DNA of 64,000 nt from Sphingobium lignivorans (GTDB lineage Bacteria > Pseudomonadota > Alphaproteobacteria > Sphingomonadales > Sphingomonadaceae): the NCBI RefSeq assembly GCF_014203955.1, contig NZ_JACHKA010000001.1, positions 2,573,001 through 2,637,000 on the forward strand, given 5' to 3'. The position numbers were made by a program, and so were the translations under genes. The notes under the pieces are model-generated. The model had not been told where the DNA came from, did not search any database, and worked only from the letters and a program-made list of their open reading frames with translations. Positions 8,476 through 17,200 of this stretch are shown here, in pieces. Within the stretch, counting starts at the first letter, position 1, and the number at the start of each line of letters is the position of its first letter.

Positions 8476-10038
8476 CTAGCGGATCGCGAGGCTGCGGTCA
8501 GCCAAATCTTCGATCGGCCCGAGCGCCTTGGTGAAATCGACCAGCGTCCGCTGCGCCTGCGCCTCCCCTTGCGGGCCGGGCGGGACCGGCGTGCTGAGCA
8601 GGATCGCCATCGCGCGCTGGTCGCGCCCGAGCAGCCTTGCCTTGAGCGTCTCCAGCTTGACGCGCCCGGCCTGCCCGGTGAGATGGCCGCCGACGCGATA
8701 ATATGTGTGGACGAGGCGCCGCTGCGGCTTGGGTCCGGCAAGCATGTCGCCCCGTGCCCGGTCCGGCGCGCGGGCGGGCGATGACCAGGCCCAGTCCCCG
8801 CCTTCGTCTTCCGGCGCGACGGCCCCCTGGCCGAAGCCGACCAGTTCCTTCCCGTCCTCCTGCCAGGCGAAGAACACCAGCGCGAGGTCGACGACGCGGT
8901 CCGCCCCGTCGCGATAATGAGTCATCACGATGCGGTCGGCGCCCCGGTAATGCGGGTCCCAGCGCGGTAGCAGCGGCAGGCGCTCCTGCGTCCAGCCCGC
9001 GACTTGCGGCGGCGTGGTCATGGGCGGCAGCGCGGTCGAGAGCGCGCTGCTGGCGTTCGCCCAGCCCACCGGCGCGAGCATGGCGAGGGCCGCCGCCGGC
9101 AGGATGGCGGCGCTGGCCCGTGGCGCGCCCGCCGCGCCCTGCAGCCGGGCCGGATCGAACCAGGGATCGGACGGCGCCCGGTCGAAGAACGGCCGGCCCG
9201 CCACCAGCACCAGCACCAGCACGAGGGCGAAGAACAGCCAGCCATAGAACACATGGTCCACCACTACGGCGGCATCCACGCTGCTGTGATAGGCGACCAG
9301 CATGATGCCGAAGGCGCGCACGCCGTTCGCCAGCAGGCAGATCGTGAGCGCTCCCGCCACGATGATCAGCCGGCGCACTGTACTGCGGAAGCAGAGATGC
9401 GCCACCAGCGTCGAGAAGGCGGCCATGGCGATGAGGAAGCCCGTGCCGCTGCACGCTTCCGCCACGCGGAAATAGGCATTGGGCGTGGTGATGAAGATGC
9501 CCGATATCTCGGCCGGCACGCCCGCGAGCCAGAGCAGGCCGATCGCCATGCGCGCGGTGAGGATCTGCAGCACCGGCTCGGCCTCGGTGCCGAACGGGAT
9601 CATGAACAGCGCATAGAACAGCGGGAAGGCCAGCGCGCGGCCGACCGCGGGCCCAAGCACCATCAGCACGATGCCCTGCGCCATCACCACCAAAGCGGCA
9701 TGGCGGAACAGCGCCACGCCGCCCGCCCAGCCGAGCAGCCAGGCGAGCGCCCCCAGCCCCAGCCACGCGAGCGCCGGCCACCAGCCGACCGGCTCGAGCT
9801 GCCGGAGCGCCGGGACGCGCTGCCGCACCAGCCAGCCGATGATGAAGGGCAGGAACACGCAGTGCCCATAGGAACTGCTGCGCAGCCACACCTGCACCAT
9901 GTCGATGAGATCGGCATGGAAGAGCAGCGCGAACAGCGCGCCGAGCACCGCCAGCCGCACCAGAGCGGCGCGCCATTCCCCGCTCTGCCGGATGACCTGC
10001 GGCGCCCGCATGTGCTGGAAGGCCGGCCTCATGTTCAT
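8476..10038 (-). CDS. xrtA: Exosortase A with fused EpsI domain
   Basis: 520 aa inner-membrane protein. The N-terminal half is a multi-pass exosortase, the proposed transpeptidase that cleaves PEP-CTERM tails. The expected catalytic residues are visible: C196 (AEACSGTG), R241 (NGVRAFGI) and H262 (DHVFYGW). The C-terminal part (about 300-520) is a periplasmic EpsI-like domain, fused as in XrtA proteins of exopolysaccharide loci. The ATG at 10038 overlaps the TGA of the glycosyltransferase gene (ATGA). No PEP-CTERM substrate is encoded in this window, so its targets lie elsewhere in the genome. Confidence 0.95.
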   Translation of the reverse strand: MNMRPAFQHMRAPQVIRQSGEWRAALVRLAVLGALFALLFHADLIDMVQVWLRSSSYGHCVFLPFIIGWLVRQRVPALRQLEPVGWWPALAWLGLGALAWLLGWAGGVALFRHAALVVMAQGIVLMVLGPAVGRALAFPLFYALFMIPFGTEAEPVLQILTARMAIGLLWLAGVPAEISGIFITTPNAYFRVAEACSGTGFLIAMAAFSTLVAHLCFRSTVRRLIIVAGALTICLLANGVRAFGIMLVAYHSSVDAAVVVDHVFYGWLFFALVLVLVLVAGRPFFDRAPSDPWFDPARLQGAAGAPRASAAILPAAALAMLAPVGWANASSALSTALPPMTTPPQVAGWTQERLPLLPRWDPHYRGADRIVMTHYRDGADRVVDLALVFFAWQEDGKELVGFGQGAVAPEDEGGDWAWSSPARAPDRARGDMLAGPKPQRRLVHTYYRVGGHLTGQAGRVKLETLKARLLGRDQRAMAILLSTPVPPGPQGEAQAQRTLVDFTKALGPIEDLADRSLAIR

Positions 10039-11279
10039 GTCGCCGCGCCGGCCTGCCGGTCGCCGAAGAGCATGTCTTCCAGCGGTGCCATCGCGGCCGC
10101 CCAGCCATAGCGCGCCTGCACGCGGGCGCGGGCGGCCGCGCCCAGCGCTGCCCGTCGCGCGGGATCGGCCAGCAGGCCCAGCACGAGCGCGGCCAGCGCA
10201 TCCGCTCCCGAAGCGACCAGCAGGTCGCGCCCGTCGATCGCGTCGATGCCTTCCGCCGCCGGAGCCGAGGCCACCACCGCGCGACCCATCGCCATCGCTT
10301 CCAGCACCTTGTTCTGGATGCCGCGCGCCAGTTGCAGCGGCACGACCACGACTTGCGCGGCGGCGAGCCATGGCCGCACGTCCGGCACCGCGCCGGTCAC
10401 GATCAGCCCCGGCAGGTCCGCCAGCGCCCGTACCTCGGCGACGGGATCGCGCCCCACCACCGCGAACTGCGCGGTCCCGTCGGCCTGCCGAATGGCGGGA
10501 AAGCCGTGGCGCGCGAAGTCCAGCACAGCCTCGATGTTGGGCCGGTAGTCCATCTGCCCGGTGAAGACGATCAGCGGCCCGGTCACCGGCAGCGCATTGA
10601 GAGCGATCGGCGAGACCTTCGCCGGATCGAAATAGGCCGTGTCGACGCCGTTCTCCAGCGCGCGCACCCGCTCCGGCGGCAGCGCCGCGCCATCGCGGAA
10701 CAGGCGCGCCTCGGCATCGGAGACGAACAGCGAGACGTCCGCCCGCGCGGCGACGGCCCGCTCATAAGCGGCAAGCAGCCGCCCCTCGCGCCGGTGGATC
10801 CACGCCATCGCCCCTCGCTCCGCCGCGCCATAAGCGGCGAACTTGGCCGAATCGACATCCACGAAATCCATCACGAACCGGCAACCGGGCGGCAGGTCAC
10901 CCACATATTGGGCCACTTGCCCGGAGAAGGCGAAAACCGCGCGGATCGGCCGCTCCGCCAGCACCCGGCGCACCCAGTCGCGCATCTGTGCGCTTTCGAA
11001 CAGCGAGACGGACAGGGGCGCGCGCCGCGCCAGCCCGCGCAGCGCCGCCTTCGCCCGGCCACCCGGCCGCCGCACCACGCACTGGCTGGCGGTGAGATTG
11101 GCCATTTCCGGCGCGAAGCTCTCGTCGCGCGCATCGTCCGCGAAGCAGCCGACATGCACAGGCGCCAGCGCCGCCAGCGCGCGCAGCTCATGATGGGAGC
11201 GGATCTTGTCGCCCCGGTCCGGCGGCCAGGGAATGCGATGGCTGAGTAACAGGATCTCGCCGCGCCCGCTGTCGTCCAT
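10035..11279 (-). CDS. XrtA-associated glycosyltransferase (sugar transferase, GT4-like)
   Basis: 414 aa. N-terminal EILLLSHRIPWPPDRGDKIR is the hallmark of the sugar transferases in PEP-CTERM/XrtA exopolysaccharide loci. The C-terminal GT-B domain shows FTGQMDYRPNIEAV and the nucleotide-sugar region NKVLEAMAMGRAVVAS (about residues 320-335). It probably adds one sugar in the cytoplasm during repeat-unit assembly; donor and acceptor are unknown. The start at 11279 shares one base with the stop of the FemAB gene (TGATG), and its own stop overlaps xrtA by 4 nt, so the junctions look translationally coupled. Confidence 0.9.
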   Translation of the reverse strand: MDDSGRGEILLLSHRIPWPPDRGDKIRSHHELRALAALAPVHVGCFADDARDESFAPEMANLTASQCVVRRPGGRAKAALRGLARRAPLSVSLFESAQMRDWVRRVLAERPIRAVFAFSGQVAQYVGDLPPGCRFVMDFVDVDSAKFAAYGAAERGAMAWIHRREGRLLAAYERAVAARADVSLFVSDAEARLFRDGAALPPERVRALENGVDTAYFDPAKVSPIALNALPVTGPLIVFTGQMDYRPNIEAVLDFARHGFPAIRQADGTAQFAVVGRDPVAEVRALADLPGLIVTGAVPDVRPWLAAAQVVVVPLQLARGIQNKVLEAMAMGRAVVASAPAAEGIDAIDGRDLLVASGADALAALVLGLLADPARRAALGAAARARVQARYGWAAAMAPLEDMLFGDRQAGAAT

Positions 11280-12337
11280 CAGCCCAGCCCCCGCGCGATC
11301 AGCGGCCCGAGCCGGTCCGCGATGGCCGGCGGCAGTGCTTTCCACAGCGCCACCTTGCGCCGATATTGCGGCGAAAGCGGATTGATGTCGCGCGCCTCAT
11401 GCCCCGGCGCCGCATGGATATGATAAGCGAGCGGCACGCCCTCGAAGCCCCAGTTCTTCTTGTAGGCCGCCGTCCCGGTGCCGACCTTGGACCGGCCGAA
11501 ATCGAACTGCGCGCAGCCGCGCTCGCGTCCCCGGCGCATCAGCGCGAAATAGGCGACTTCATTGGCGCGGGCGAGGCGCGCATCCCGGTCGGCGCCTTGC
11601 CAATAAGGCATGATCCGGTCGCCATGATATAGCGCCAGCACCGCCGAGAGCGGCTGCCCCTGCCCGGAAACGAGCACGATCTCCGCATCCTCGCCAAAGG
11701 CGTCCAGCACTTCGTCGAACATCGCGCGGGGGAAGACAGGCGTGCCCAGATTGTGGACGCTGCGGCAATAGAGCGCATAGAAGGGATCGCGGAACGCCGC
11801 GTCCCGGCCGAAGCGGATATCGAGGTCGTTGGCCAGCCCCTTGCGCACTTCCGCCCGATGCTTGCGAGGAATGGCTTCGAGCTCTGCCTGATCGTCCGCG
11901 GCAAGAGGCCGCACGAAGCCGAGATAGGCCTTCGCACTGGTGTGCCAGCCCGGGCCCGGCGAAGGACCGCCGCGCAATTCCACCGTGGGGCAGACCCGGC
12001 GCGCGGCAAGGCGCACCGCTGCATCGGCCAGCGCGGCGGCAACCGCCGGATCGTCGGCCAGAATGCCGCCATCGACCGCGAAGCCGGAAGAGACCAGCGC
12101 GCGGCCGAACAGCGGGCTGTGGATGAGATTGAGCGGCAGGATGCCCGCAGGCGTCCCGGCCATGTCCCCGGCGACCAGCATGATCGCCTGCTGGCCCGTG
12201 CCGCGCGCCACCGCGCCGATCCAGGCGGGCCGGTGAAAGGGTGTCGCATCGGCGCGCCCGGCGATCCAGCGCTCCAGCGCCGCCCGCGCGCGCGGATCGT
12301 CGGGATCGATCTCATATATGGGGATGTCGCCCGCCAT
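11279..12337 (-). CDS. XrtA/PEP-CTERM-associated FemAB-family protein
   Basis: 352 aa. GNAT/FemAB fold (Acetyltransf_6-like). The C-terminal half carries LARANEVAYFALMRRGRERGC, then QFDFGRSKVGTGTAAYKKNWGF, typical of the FemAB-like proteins encoded in exosortase-A exopolysaccharide loci. Relatives of FemX transfer aminoacyl groups; the substrate here is unknown, and modification of the sugar polymer or lipid intermediate is inferred from context only. The start at 12337 (MAGDIPIYEID) is 14 nt after the deacetylase stop. A second FemAB-like gene is at 22401 on the other strand. Confidence 0.9.
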   Translation of the reverse strand: MAGDIPIYEIDPDDPRARAALERWIAGRADATPFHRPAWIGAVARGTGQQAIMLVAGDMAGTPAGILPLNLIHSPLFGRALVSSGFAVDGGILADDPAVAAALADAAVRLAARRVCPTVELRGGPSPGPGWHTSAKAYLGFVRPLAADDQAELEAIPRKHRAEVRKGLANDLDIRFGRDAAFRDPFYALYCRSVHNLGTPVFPRAMFDEVLDAFGEDAEIVLVSGQGQPLSAVLALYHGDRIMPYWQGADRDARLARANEVAYFALMRRGRERGCAQFDFGRSKVGTGTAAYKKNWGFEGVPLAYHIHAAPGHEARDINPLSPQYRRKVALWKALPPAIADRLGPLIARGLG

Positions 12338-12351
12338 GGATGGGCCAGCCC

Positions 12352-13215
12352 TCAAGGCGCGGGCGGGAACGGCACGGCCCGCGCCCGCTCCGCCGCCACC
12401 AGCCCGTCGATCCGCGCCCACTGGAAATCATTCAGCAGGCGCCGCAGCTTGCCGGCCATCGCGCCGAGATTGGTGTAGTGCCGCAGGCGCGAGCGCAAGG
12501 GCGCCGAGGCGACGCGCGGCTGGCCGGGGTCGATTTCCCAGGGGTGGAAATAGAGGATCGCCGGGCGCCCGTCCCGCTGCGTCACTTGCCGGAGCGCCCA
12601 GCGGGAAAAGCCGTAGGGCAGCAGGCGAAAGAAGCCCCCGCCCCCGGCCGGCACGATGCGCCCGCCAAGGCGCGCCGTCGTCACCGGCAGCTCGAGCAGA
12701 TCGCTGCCCGGCACCGGCAGGAAGGAGAAGCGCGGCGCCTGCGGCCAGCCATAATGATCGTGCACGATCGGCGCGACGCTGCTCGAATAGGCATAGCCGG
12801 CCCCGGCGAGGATGGGGTGCGCCCAGGGCGTGCGCGCATCGATGGAGAAGCTCGGCGCCCGGTAGCCGGTGACGGCCACGCCGCCCGCCTGCTCCAGCAG
12901 GTCGCGCGCCTTGGCGAGATCCGCGCGGAATTCGTCCGGGCTCATCAGGAACACGCGCTTGTGGTCATAGCCATGGCTGGCCAGTTCATGGCCCGCATCG
13001 ACCACGCGCCGGATCAGCCGGGGAAAACGCTCCGCAACCCAGCCGAGCGTGAAGAAGGTGCCGACCACACCCGCCTGCGCGAACATCTCCAGCACGGCTT
13101 CGCTGTTGCGCTCGATCCGGCTTTCGCATCCGTCCCAGGCGGCGCGATCGATGCACCGCTCGAATGCGCCGACCTGAAACCAGTCCTCAATGTCGACCGA
13201 CAACCCATTGAGCAC
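12352..13215 (-). CDS. XrtA-system polysaccharide deacetylase
   Basis: 287 aa, NodB-homology deacetylase. It opens with NGLSVDIEDWFQVGAF, the exosortase-locus variant, with the metal/catalytic Asp-Asp pattern in SVDIEDW. HELASHGYDHKRV contributes the two metal-binding histidines (about residues 87-91), and a C-terminal YFHPWEIDPGQPR motif follows. It would remove N-acetyl groups from the polymer. The start is GTG at 13215, decided by GGAGG about 9 nt upstream on the minus strand; the frame runs on further upstream but overlaps the ATPase gene and has no family similarity. It follows the ATPase gene by 40 nt. Confidence 0.9.
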   Translation of the reverse strand: MLNGLSVDIEDWFQVGAFERCIDRAAWDGCESRIERNSEAVLEMFAQAGVVGTFFTLGWVAERFPRLIRRVVDAGHELASHGYDHKRVFLMSPDEFRADLAKARDLLEQAGGVAVTGYRAPSFSIDARTPWAHPILAGAGYAYSSSVAPIVHDHYGWPQAPRFSFLPVPGSDLLELPVTTARLGGRIVPAGGGGFFRLLPYGFSRWALRQVTQRDGRPAILYFHPWEIDPGQPRVASAPLRSRLRHYTNLGAMAGKLRRLLNDFQWARIDGLVAAERARAVPFPPAP

Positions 13216-13255
13216 CAGCTCTTTCCTCCATGCGAGATCGGTTGATAACTGCCCC

Positions 13256-14431
13256 TCAGGCGACGCGGCTGGTGAACGGCCCGTTGCGCGCGTCCCGTTC
13301 CACCCACTCGATGAGCTTGGAGAGGATGCGGCGCAGCACTTCGTCCTGTTCGTCCAGCCGCTGCTCGGCGCTGGCGAGCCGGGCCTCGAGCTCGGCGATC
13401 CGCTCTTCCGCCGCCTCGGGGAGGCGCGTTTCCTGCGGCGGCATGGCAGGATCGCGATGTCGCTCGCCCCGGGCAATCGCCGCGTTCAGCGTCTCGACCT
13501 CGCTTTGCAGTTCGCGCAGATGATCGACATCGCCCGCTTCGCTGCCATCTTCGGCCTCGGCCATCAGCGCCGCCCGGGCAGCCTGCGTGGCAGGCGGCGT
13601 CTCGCTGTCCGGCGCCGCGAAATCATTGCCGAGATCAGCGACGACGGCTTCCACCACCCGCTCGTCGATGATGTCGAGCTGGTCGATCGCGCCGAGCAGC
13701 AGCACGCGGCTCACCAGCGCGTTGAGGCGCCGGGGCACGCAGCCGCTGGCCTGCGCCAGCAGGGAGTGCGCGTCGCTCGTGAAGCGCGGATTGCCCGTCC
13801 AGCCCACCACCTTGAGACGATGCTCGATATAGGGGCCGACTTCCTCGGGCTGCATGGGGTCGAGATGATGGGTGGCGATGATCCGCTGGCGCAGCTGCTC
13901 GAGCCCTTCCGAGCCCGAGATGCGCTCGCGGAACTCGGGCTGGCCGAGCAGGAATATCTGCAGCAGCGACTGGCCGCCGAGCTGGAAATTGCTGAGCATG
14001 CGCAGCTCTTCCAGCGCCGTGGGGGAGAGATTCTGCGCCTCGTCCACGACCAGCAGCGTCCGCCGGCCGGCACGGGCCTGATGATGAAGGAAGGCTTCGA
14101 TGCGGCTCAGGACATGCGCCTTCTCGACATGATCGGTCGCGATGCCGAAGGCCTGGGCAGCCAGGCGCAGCATGTCGTCGCCGTCGACCTGCGTCGAGAC
14201 GATCTTGACCGCAGTGAGCCGCTGCGGATCGATGGTGGCCATGAGATGGCCGACCAGCGTGGTCTTGCCCGCGCCGATGTCACCGGTGATGACGATGAAG
14301 CCCTCGCCCTGCGCGAGGCCATAGCCCAGATAGGACATCGCCTTGCGATGCGTCGCGCTCTCGAAATAGAAAGCCGGGTCCGGCGTGAGCTGGAAGGGCC
14401 GTCCGGTGAAGCGATAATATTTTTCGTACAT
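13256..14431 (-). CDS. XrtA/PEP-CTERM-associated AAA ATPase
   Basis: 391 aa. ExeA-like AAA domain beginning MYEKYYRFTGRPFQLTPDP, Walker A GDIGAGKTTL (about residues 50-59), Walker B LLVVDEAQN (about 125-133), and a winged-helix-like region to about 270. The C-terminal 75 residues are an acidic/charged coiled coil with repeated E-A-R-L heptads. This architecture is typical of the putative secretion ATPase of exosortase-A exopolysaccharide loci. It probably powers or regulates export or assembly from the cytoplasmic side. It is 23 nt downstream of the outer-membrane protein gene. Confidence 0.93.
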   Translation of the reverse strand: MYEKYYRFTGRPFQLTPDPAFYFESATHRKAMSYLGYGLAQGEGFIVITGDIGAGKTTLVGHLMATIDPQRLTAVKIVSTQVDGDDMLRLAAQAFGIATDHVEKAHVLSRIEAFLHHQARAGRRTLLVVDEAQNLSPTALEELRMLSNFQLGGQSLLQIFLLGQPEFRERISGSEGLEQLRQRIIATHHLDPMQPEEVGPYIEHRLKVVGWTGNPRFTSDAHSLLAQASGCVPRRLNALVSRVLLLGAIDQLDIIDERVVEAVVADLGNDFAAPDSETPPATQAARAALMAEAEDGSEAGDVDHLRELQSEVETLNAAIARGERHRDPAMPPQETRLPEAAEERIAELEARLASAEQRLDEQDEVLRRILSKLIEWVERDARNGPFTSRVA

Positions 14432-14454
14432 GATCGAAGTCTCCGGAAGGACGC

Positions 14455-16179
14455 TCAGAACTGATACCGCAGCCCGATCTGGGCAAGCAACGAGATGAAG
14501 GATTGCTGCGCCTGGGTATCGATCGAATCGATGCCGATCGCGGCCGAGGCGCTGAGACGCCGCCAGATCATGCGCCGATAGCCGACATTGGCGCCGATAT
14601 TGGTGACATCGCCGATCCCCGGCGTGCCGGAGTCGAAATAATTGACATAGCCCATGACGTCGAAGGCCGCATCCGAGCCATAGGCCCGCGAGGCGCCCAG
14701 CATGGCGAAATAATTCTGGTCGGCAAGCCCGTTGGCCGGCGCCAGCACCGATTGGCCGTCGCTGATGAACTTGCGGTGCGCATAGACCGCCGCCGCGCTG
14801 ACCGTCCAGGCATCGGCGCGCCGGGCAATCTGCGCCACCACCCCGCGATTGCGGAAGTTCGCGCTGGTGATACCGGTGAGCGTATCCGTGAAGCAGGCGC
14901 CGCCCGCCTGCGCATCGCCGAAGGCGCAGCCGGTCAGGTCACCCGAGAAGGGATTGCGCACCACGTAGAAGTCCGTGCCGATATTGGCGAGCGCGCCGTT
15001 GAGCGCGCGGCCGAAGCTGTCCACGCTGTCGAACAGCACGACATTCACCGCCGTGTTGCGCCCGCGCCAGGCGAGGCTGCCGGTATAGCTCATCGAGCCG
15101 TAGCGATGGCCCACGCGCAGTTCCGCTTCCAGGCGCGGATTGGGGCGCCAGAGCACGCCGGCATCCCAGATGATCCCGTCCTGATCGTAGGAGAGGCGCC
15201 GTGGCGACGCCGAATCGGTCACGAAACGGCCATTCTCGTCACGAACCGGCACGCCATTGGCATCGCGCAGGGCATCGCGATTGCTGATCTCGATCTTCTC
15301 GTAGCCGACGCCACCGACCAGCGCGACAGTGGGCGAAATCGGCACCGTGATGTCGGCCCGCGCATATTTGTCGTCGAAGCGCTGGTCGAGCTGCGAGGCA
15401 TCCTCGCGGATCCAGCCCACGCCCACCGACCAGCCCACGGGCAGCACGCCGGGCTGCATCCCCACCGCGGCATTGGCGACATGCAGCCAGCTCTCGTCGA
15501 AATAGCCCGCGACCGGCGCGCCGACGGCCGCTGCCGCGCCGAAATCCGTGTCCACCCGGTTGTAGCCGAGGCGATAGGCGCCGGTCACCGTGAGGTCGCC
15601 CACCGGCACCGAGAGATTGGGGCCGATATAGGCGGAATAGGTATGCGCCGTGTTCGTCACGTCCGCCAGCGTCGTGTTGGCGCCGATATAGCCATCCGCC
15701 CGCACCCGGGTCGCCAGCGCGCCCGCCTCGATGCTGAGCACATTGCGCACCGCGTCGATGCGGCCATTCACGATGCCGCTCAATATGTCCTGGTCGGTCC
15801 GCCCGCCGCCCCAGGCGAACTGATGCTCGTAGCGCACATCCGCGCCCAGCGCGGCATTCGCGGTCTCGATCGAGGCCGTGACGCCGGCCGCCACGCTCGT
15901 ATAGGTGACGACGTCGCCGTCGCCGCCCTTGAGGTTCCAGATCGCCGTCTGGTCCACTTCAAGATAAGGCGAGATGGCGACATTGCGGCGAGACTTCCGG
16001 GACTTGCGGTCGCCGCGCCCCTCGCGAGCGGCCGAGGGCGTTGCCGAGCCCCCCTGCCCCGCCGTCACGTCGCTGTCTCCGAGCAGGCCGCCCATTTGCG
16101 CCTGCAGCGGCGTTGCGGACATCGCGCAGGCAAGCGCGGCCGCGAGGCCAGCGAGGTTCCCCCGGCACGCAAGCGTCAT
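14455..16179 (-). CDS. XrtA-system outer-membrane beta-barrel protein
   Basis: 574 aa. Signal peptide (MTLACRGNLAGLAAALACAM, cleavage likely near LQAQ), then a basic stretch (RGDRKSRKSRR), then a long amphipathic beta-strand pattern ending in aromatic F (LRYQF), as expected for a BAM-inserted barrel. It belongs to the PEP-CTERM-associated outer-membrane protein group encoded between the tyrosine kinase and the ATPase in XrtA loci. Function is unproven; an export channel for the polysaccharide is the usual proposal. The start at 16179 overlaps the kinase stop (ATGA), which decides it against the much longer open frame upstream. Confidence 0.92.
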   Translation of the reverse strand: MTLACRGNLAGLAAALACAMSATPLQAQMGGLLGDSDVTAGQGGSATPSAAREGRGDRKSRKSRRNVAISPYLEVDQTAIWNLKGGDGDVVTYTSVAAGVTASIETANAALGADVRYEHQFAWGGGRTDQDILSGIVNGRIDAVRNVLSIEAGALATRVRADGYIGANTTLADVTNTAHTYSAYIGPNLSVPVGDLTVTGAYRLGYNRVDTDFGAAAAVGAPVAGYFDESWLHVANAAVGMQPGVLPVGWSVGVGWIREDASQLDQRFDDKYARADITVPISPTVALVGGVGYEKIEISNRDALRDANGVPVRDENGRFVTDSASPRRLSYDQDGIIWDAGVLWRPNPRLEAELRVGHRYGSMSYTGSLAWRGRNTAVNVVLFDSVDSFGRALNGALANIGTDFYVVRNPFSGDLTGCAFGDAQAGGACFTDTLTGITSANFRNRGVVAQIARRADAWTVSAAAVYAHRKFISDGQSVLAPANGLADQNYFAMLGASRAYGSDAAFDVMGYVNYFDSGTPGIGDVTNIGANVGYRRMIWRRLSASAAIGIDSIDTQAQQSFISLLAQIGLRYQF

Positions 16180-17183
16180 GACGCGGCCTTTCCGTAGTAG
16201 GTGCCGAACTGGCGGCCACTGGACGAGAATTTGACGCCGTTGAGCAGCAGCCGGATCAGGGGGCACTGGCCTATGAGGTTCACGGCATCGCGCAGCGCCG
16301 CCTCGCTCGTGCGATCGGCGCGCACGACCATCACGGTCTGGCCGACATGGCGTGCCAGCTCGGAGGCGAGCGAGGCCGCCAGCGCGGGCGGCGAATCGAA
16401 GATGACGATACGGCGCGCATTGTCCGCCACCAGCCGGTCCATCACTTGCCGCGTCCGGCCCGAGGCGAGGAATTCCGTATCGTTGCGGACATGGCGCCCG
16501 GCCGGCAGCACGCTCAAGGAGGGGACGTCCGTGCGCAGGATCGACTGGCCGATCGGCATCTGCGGATCGACCAGCGCATCCATGAAGCCGGGGCCTTCCG
16601 GGAGACCCAGCAATTCGCACAGCTCCGGCTTGCCGAAATCGGCATCGACCAGCAGCACGTCCATGTCCTGCTCGGCGGCCAGCGACATCGCCAGATTGAT
16701 GGCGCACCAGGTCTTGCCTTCGCCCGGATGCGCGGAATTGACGAGCACGAAGTTGCCGCGTCCCTTGGTGGCGCCGGTTTCGCTGTCGAAGGCGGCGGCG
16801 AGGACCCGGCGCTTGACGATGCGGAATTCCTCGCCCGTGCCGGTGATTTCGCCATCCGGCAGGATGATGCCCAGCGCTTCGAGCCGGTCCCGATCGATCG
16901 CATGGCGCATGCCGGACCAGACGGGCACCGGCGGCGTCAGCGCCTCGGCCGACTGAAGCGGCGCAGGACCGTCGATGTGCGGCGCTGGGGGCGTGGCCTT
17001 GGCGACCGCCGGCTCGGGCAGCGGATCAGCTGCGGCATCGCTCTCTGCGGGAGCCGGCGCCGCCCCGGCACCGGGCACGACGGCGTGAGGCGTGACGCTC
17101 TGCAAGGCCGCCGCGAGATCGAAATGGTCGGCGGCGCGCTCAAGCAGCGAGGGCGACTTCCGTTCGGCGGATGGGCCAGTCAT
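16176..17183 (-). CDS. XrtA-associated tyrosine autokinase (BY-kinase)
   Basis: 335 aa cytoplasmic ATPase of the CpsD/Wzc type without its own membrane domain. Visible: the Walker A variant SAHPGEGKTW, Walker A' VLLVDADFGKP, Walker B-like IVIFDSPP, and a short C-terminus containing YY (FGTYYGKAAS) that may be phosphorylated. Together with the separate chain-length protein it controls polymer length and export by autophosphorylation. A GTG at 17204 (21 nt upstream, GTGA overlap with the chain-length gene stop) is an alternative start; ATG at 17183 has GAGAAGG just upstream. Confidence 0.92.
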   Translation of the reverse strand: MTGPSAERKSPSLLERAADHFDLAAALQSVTPHAVVPGAGAAPAPAESDAAADPLPEPAVAKATPPAPHIDGPAPLQSAEALTPPVPVWSGMRHAIDRDRLEALGIILPDGEITGTGEEFRIVKRRVLAAAFDSETGATKGRGNFVLVNSAHPGEGKTWCAINLAMSLAAEQDMDVLLVDADFGKPELCELLGLPEGPGFMDALVDPQMPIGQSILRTDVPSLSVLPAGRHVRNDTEFLASGRTRQVMDRLVADNARRIVIFDSPPALAASLASELARHVGQTVMVVRADRTSEAALRDAVNLIGQCPLIRLLLNGVKFSSSGRQFGTYYGKAAS

Positions 17184-17200
17184 GTCCTTCTCGCTCCCGC

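Noticed and set aside
14503..16197. 564-codon plus-strand frame
   Set aside because: Antisense of the outer-membrane barrel gene, which has a signal peptide and coupled start.
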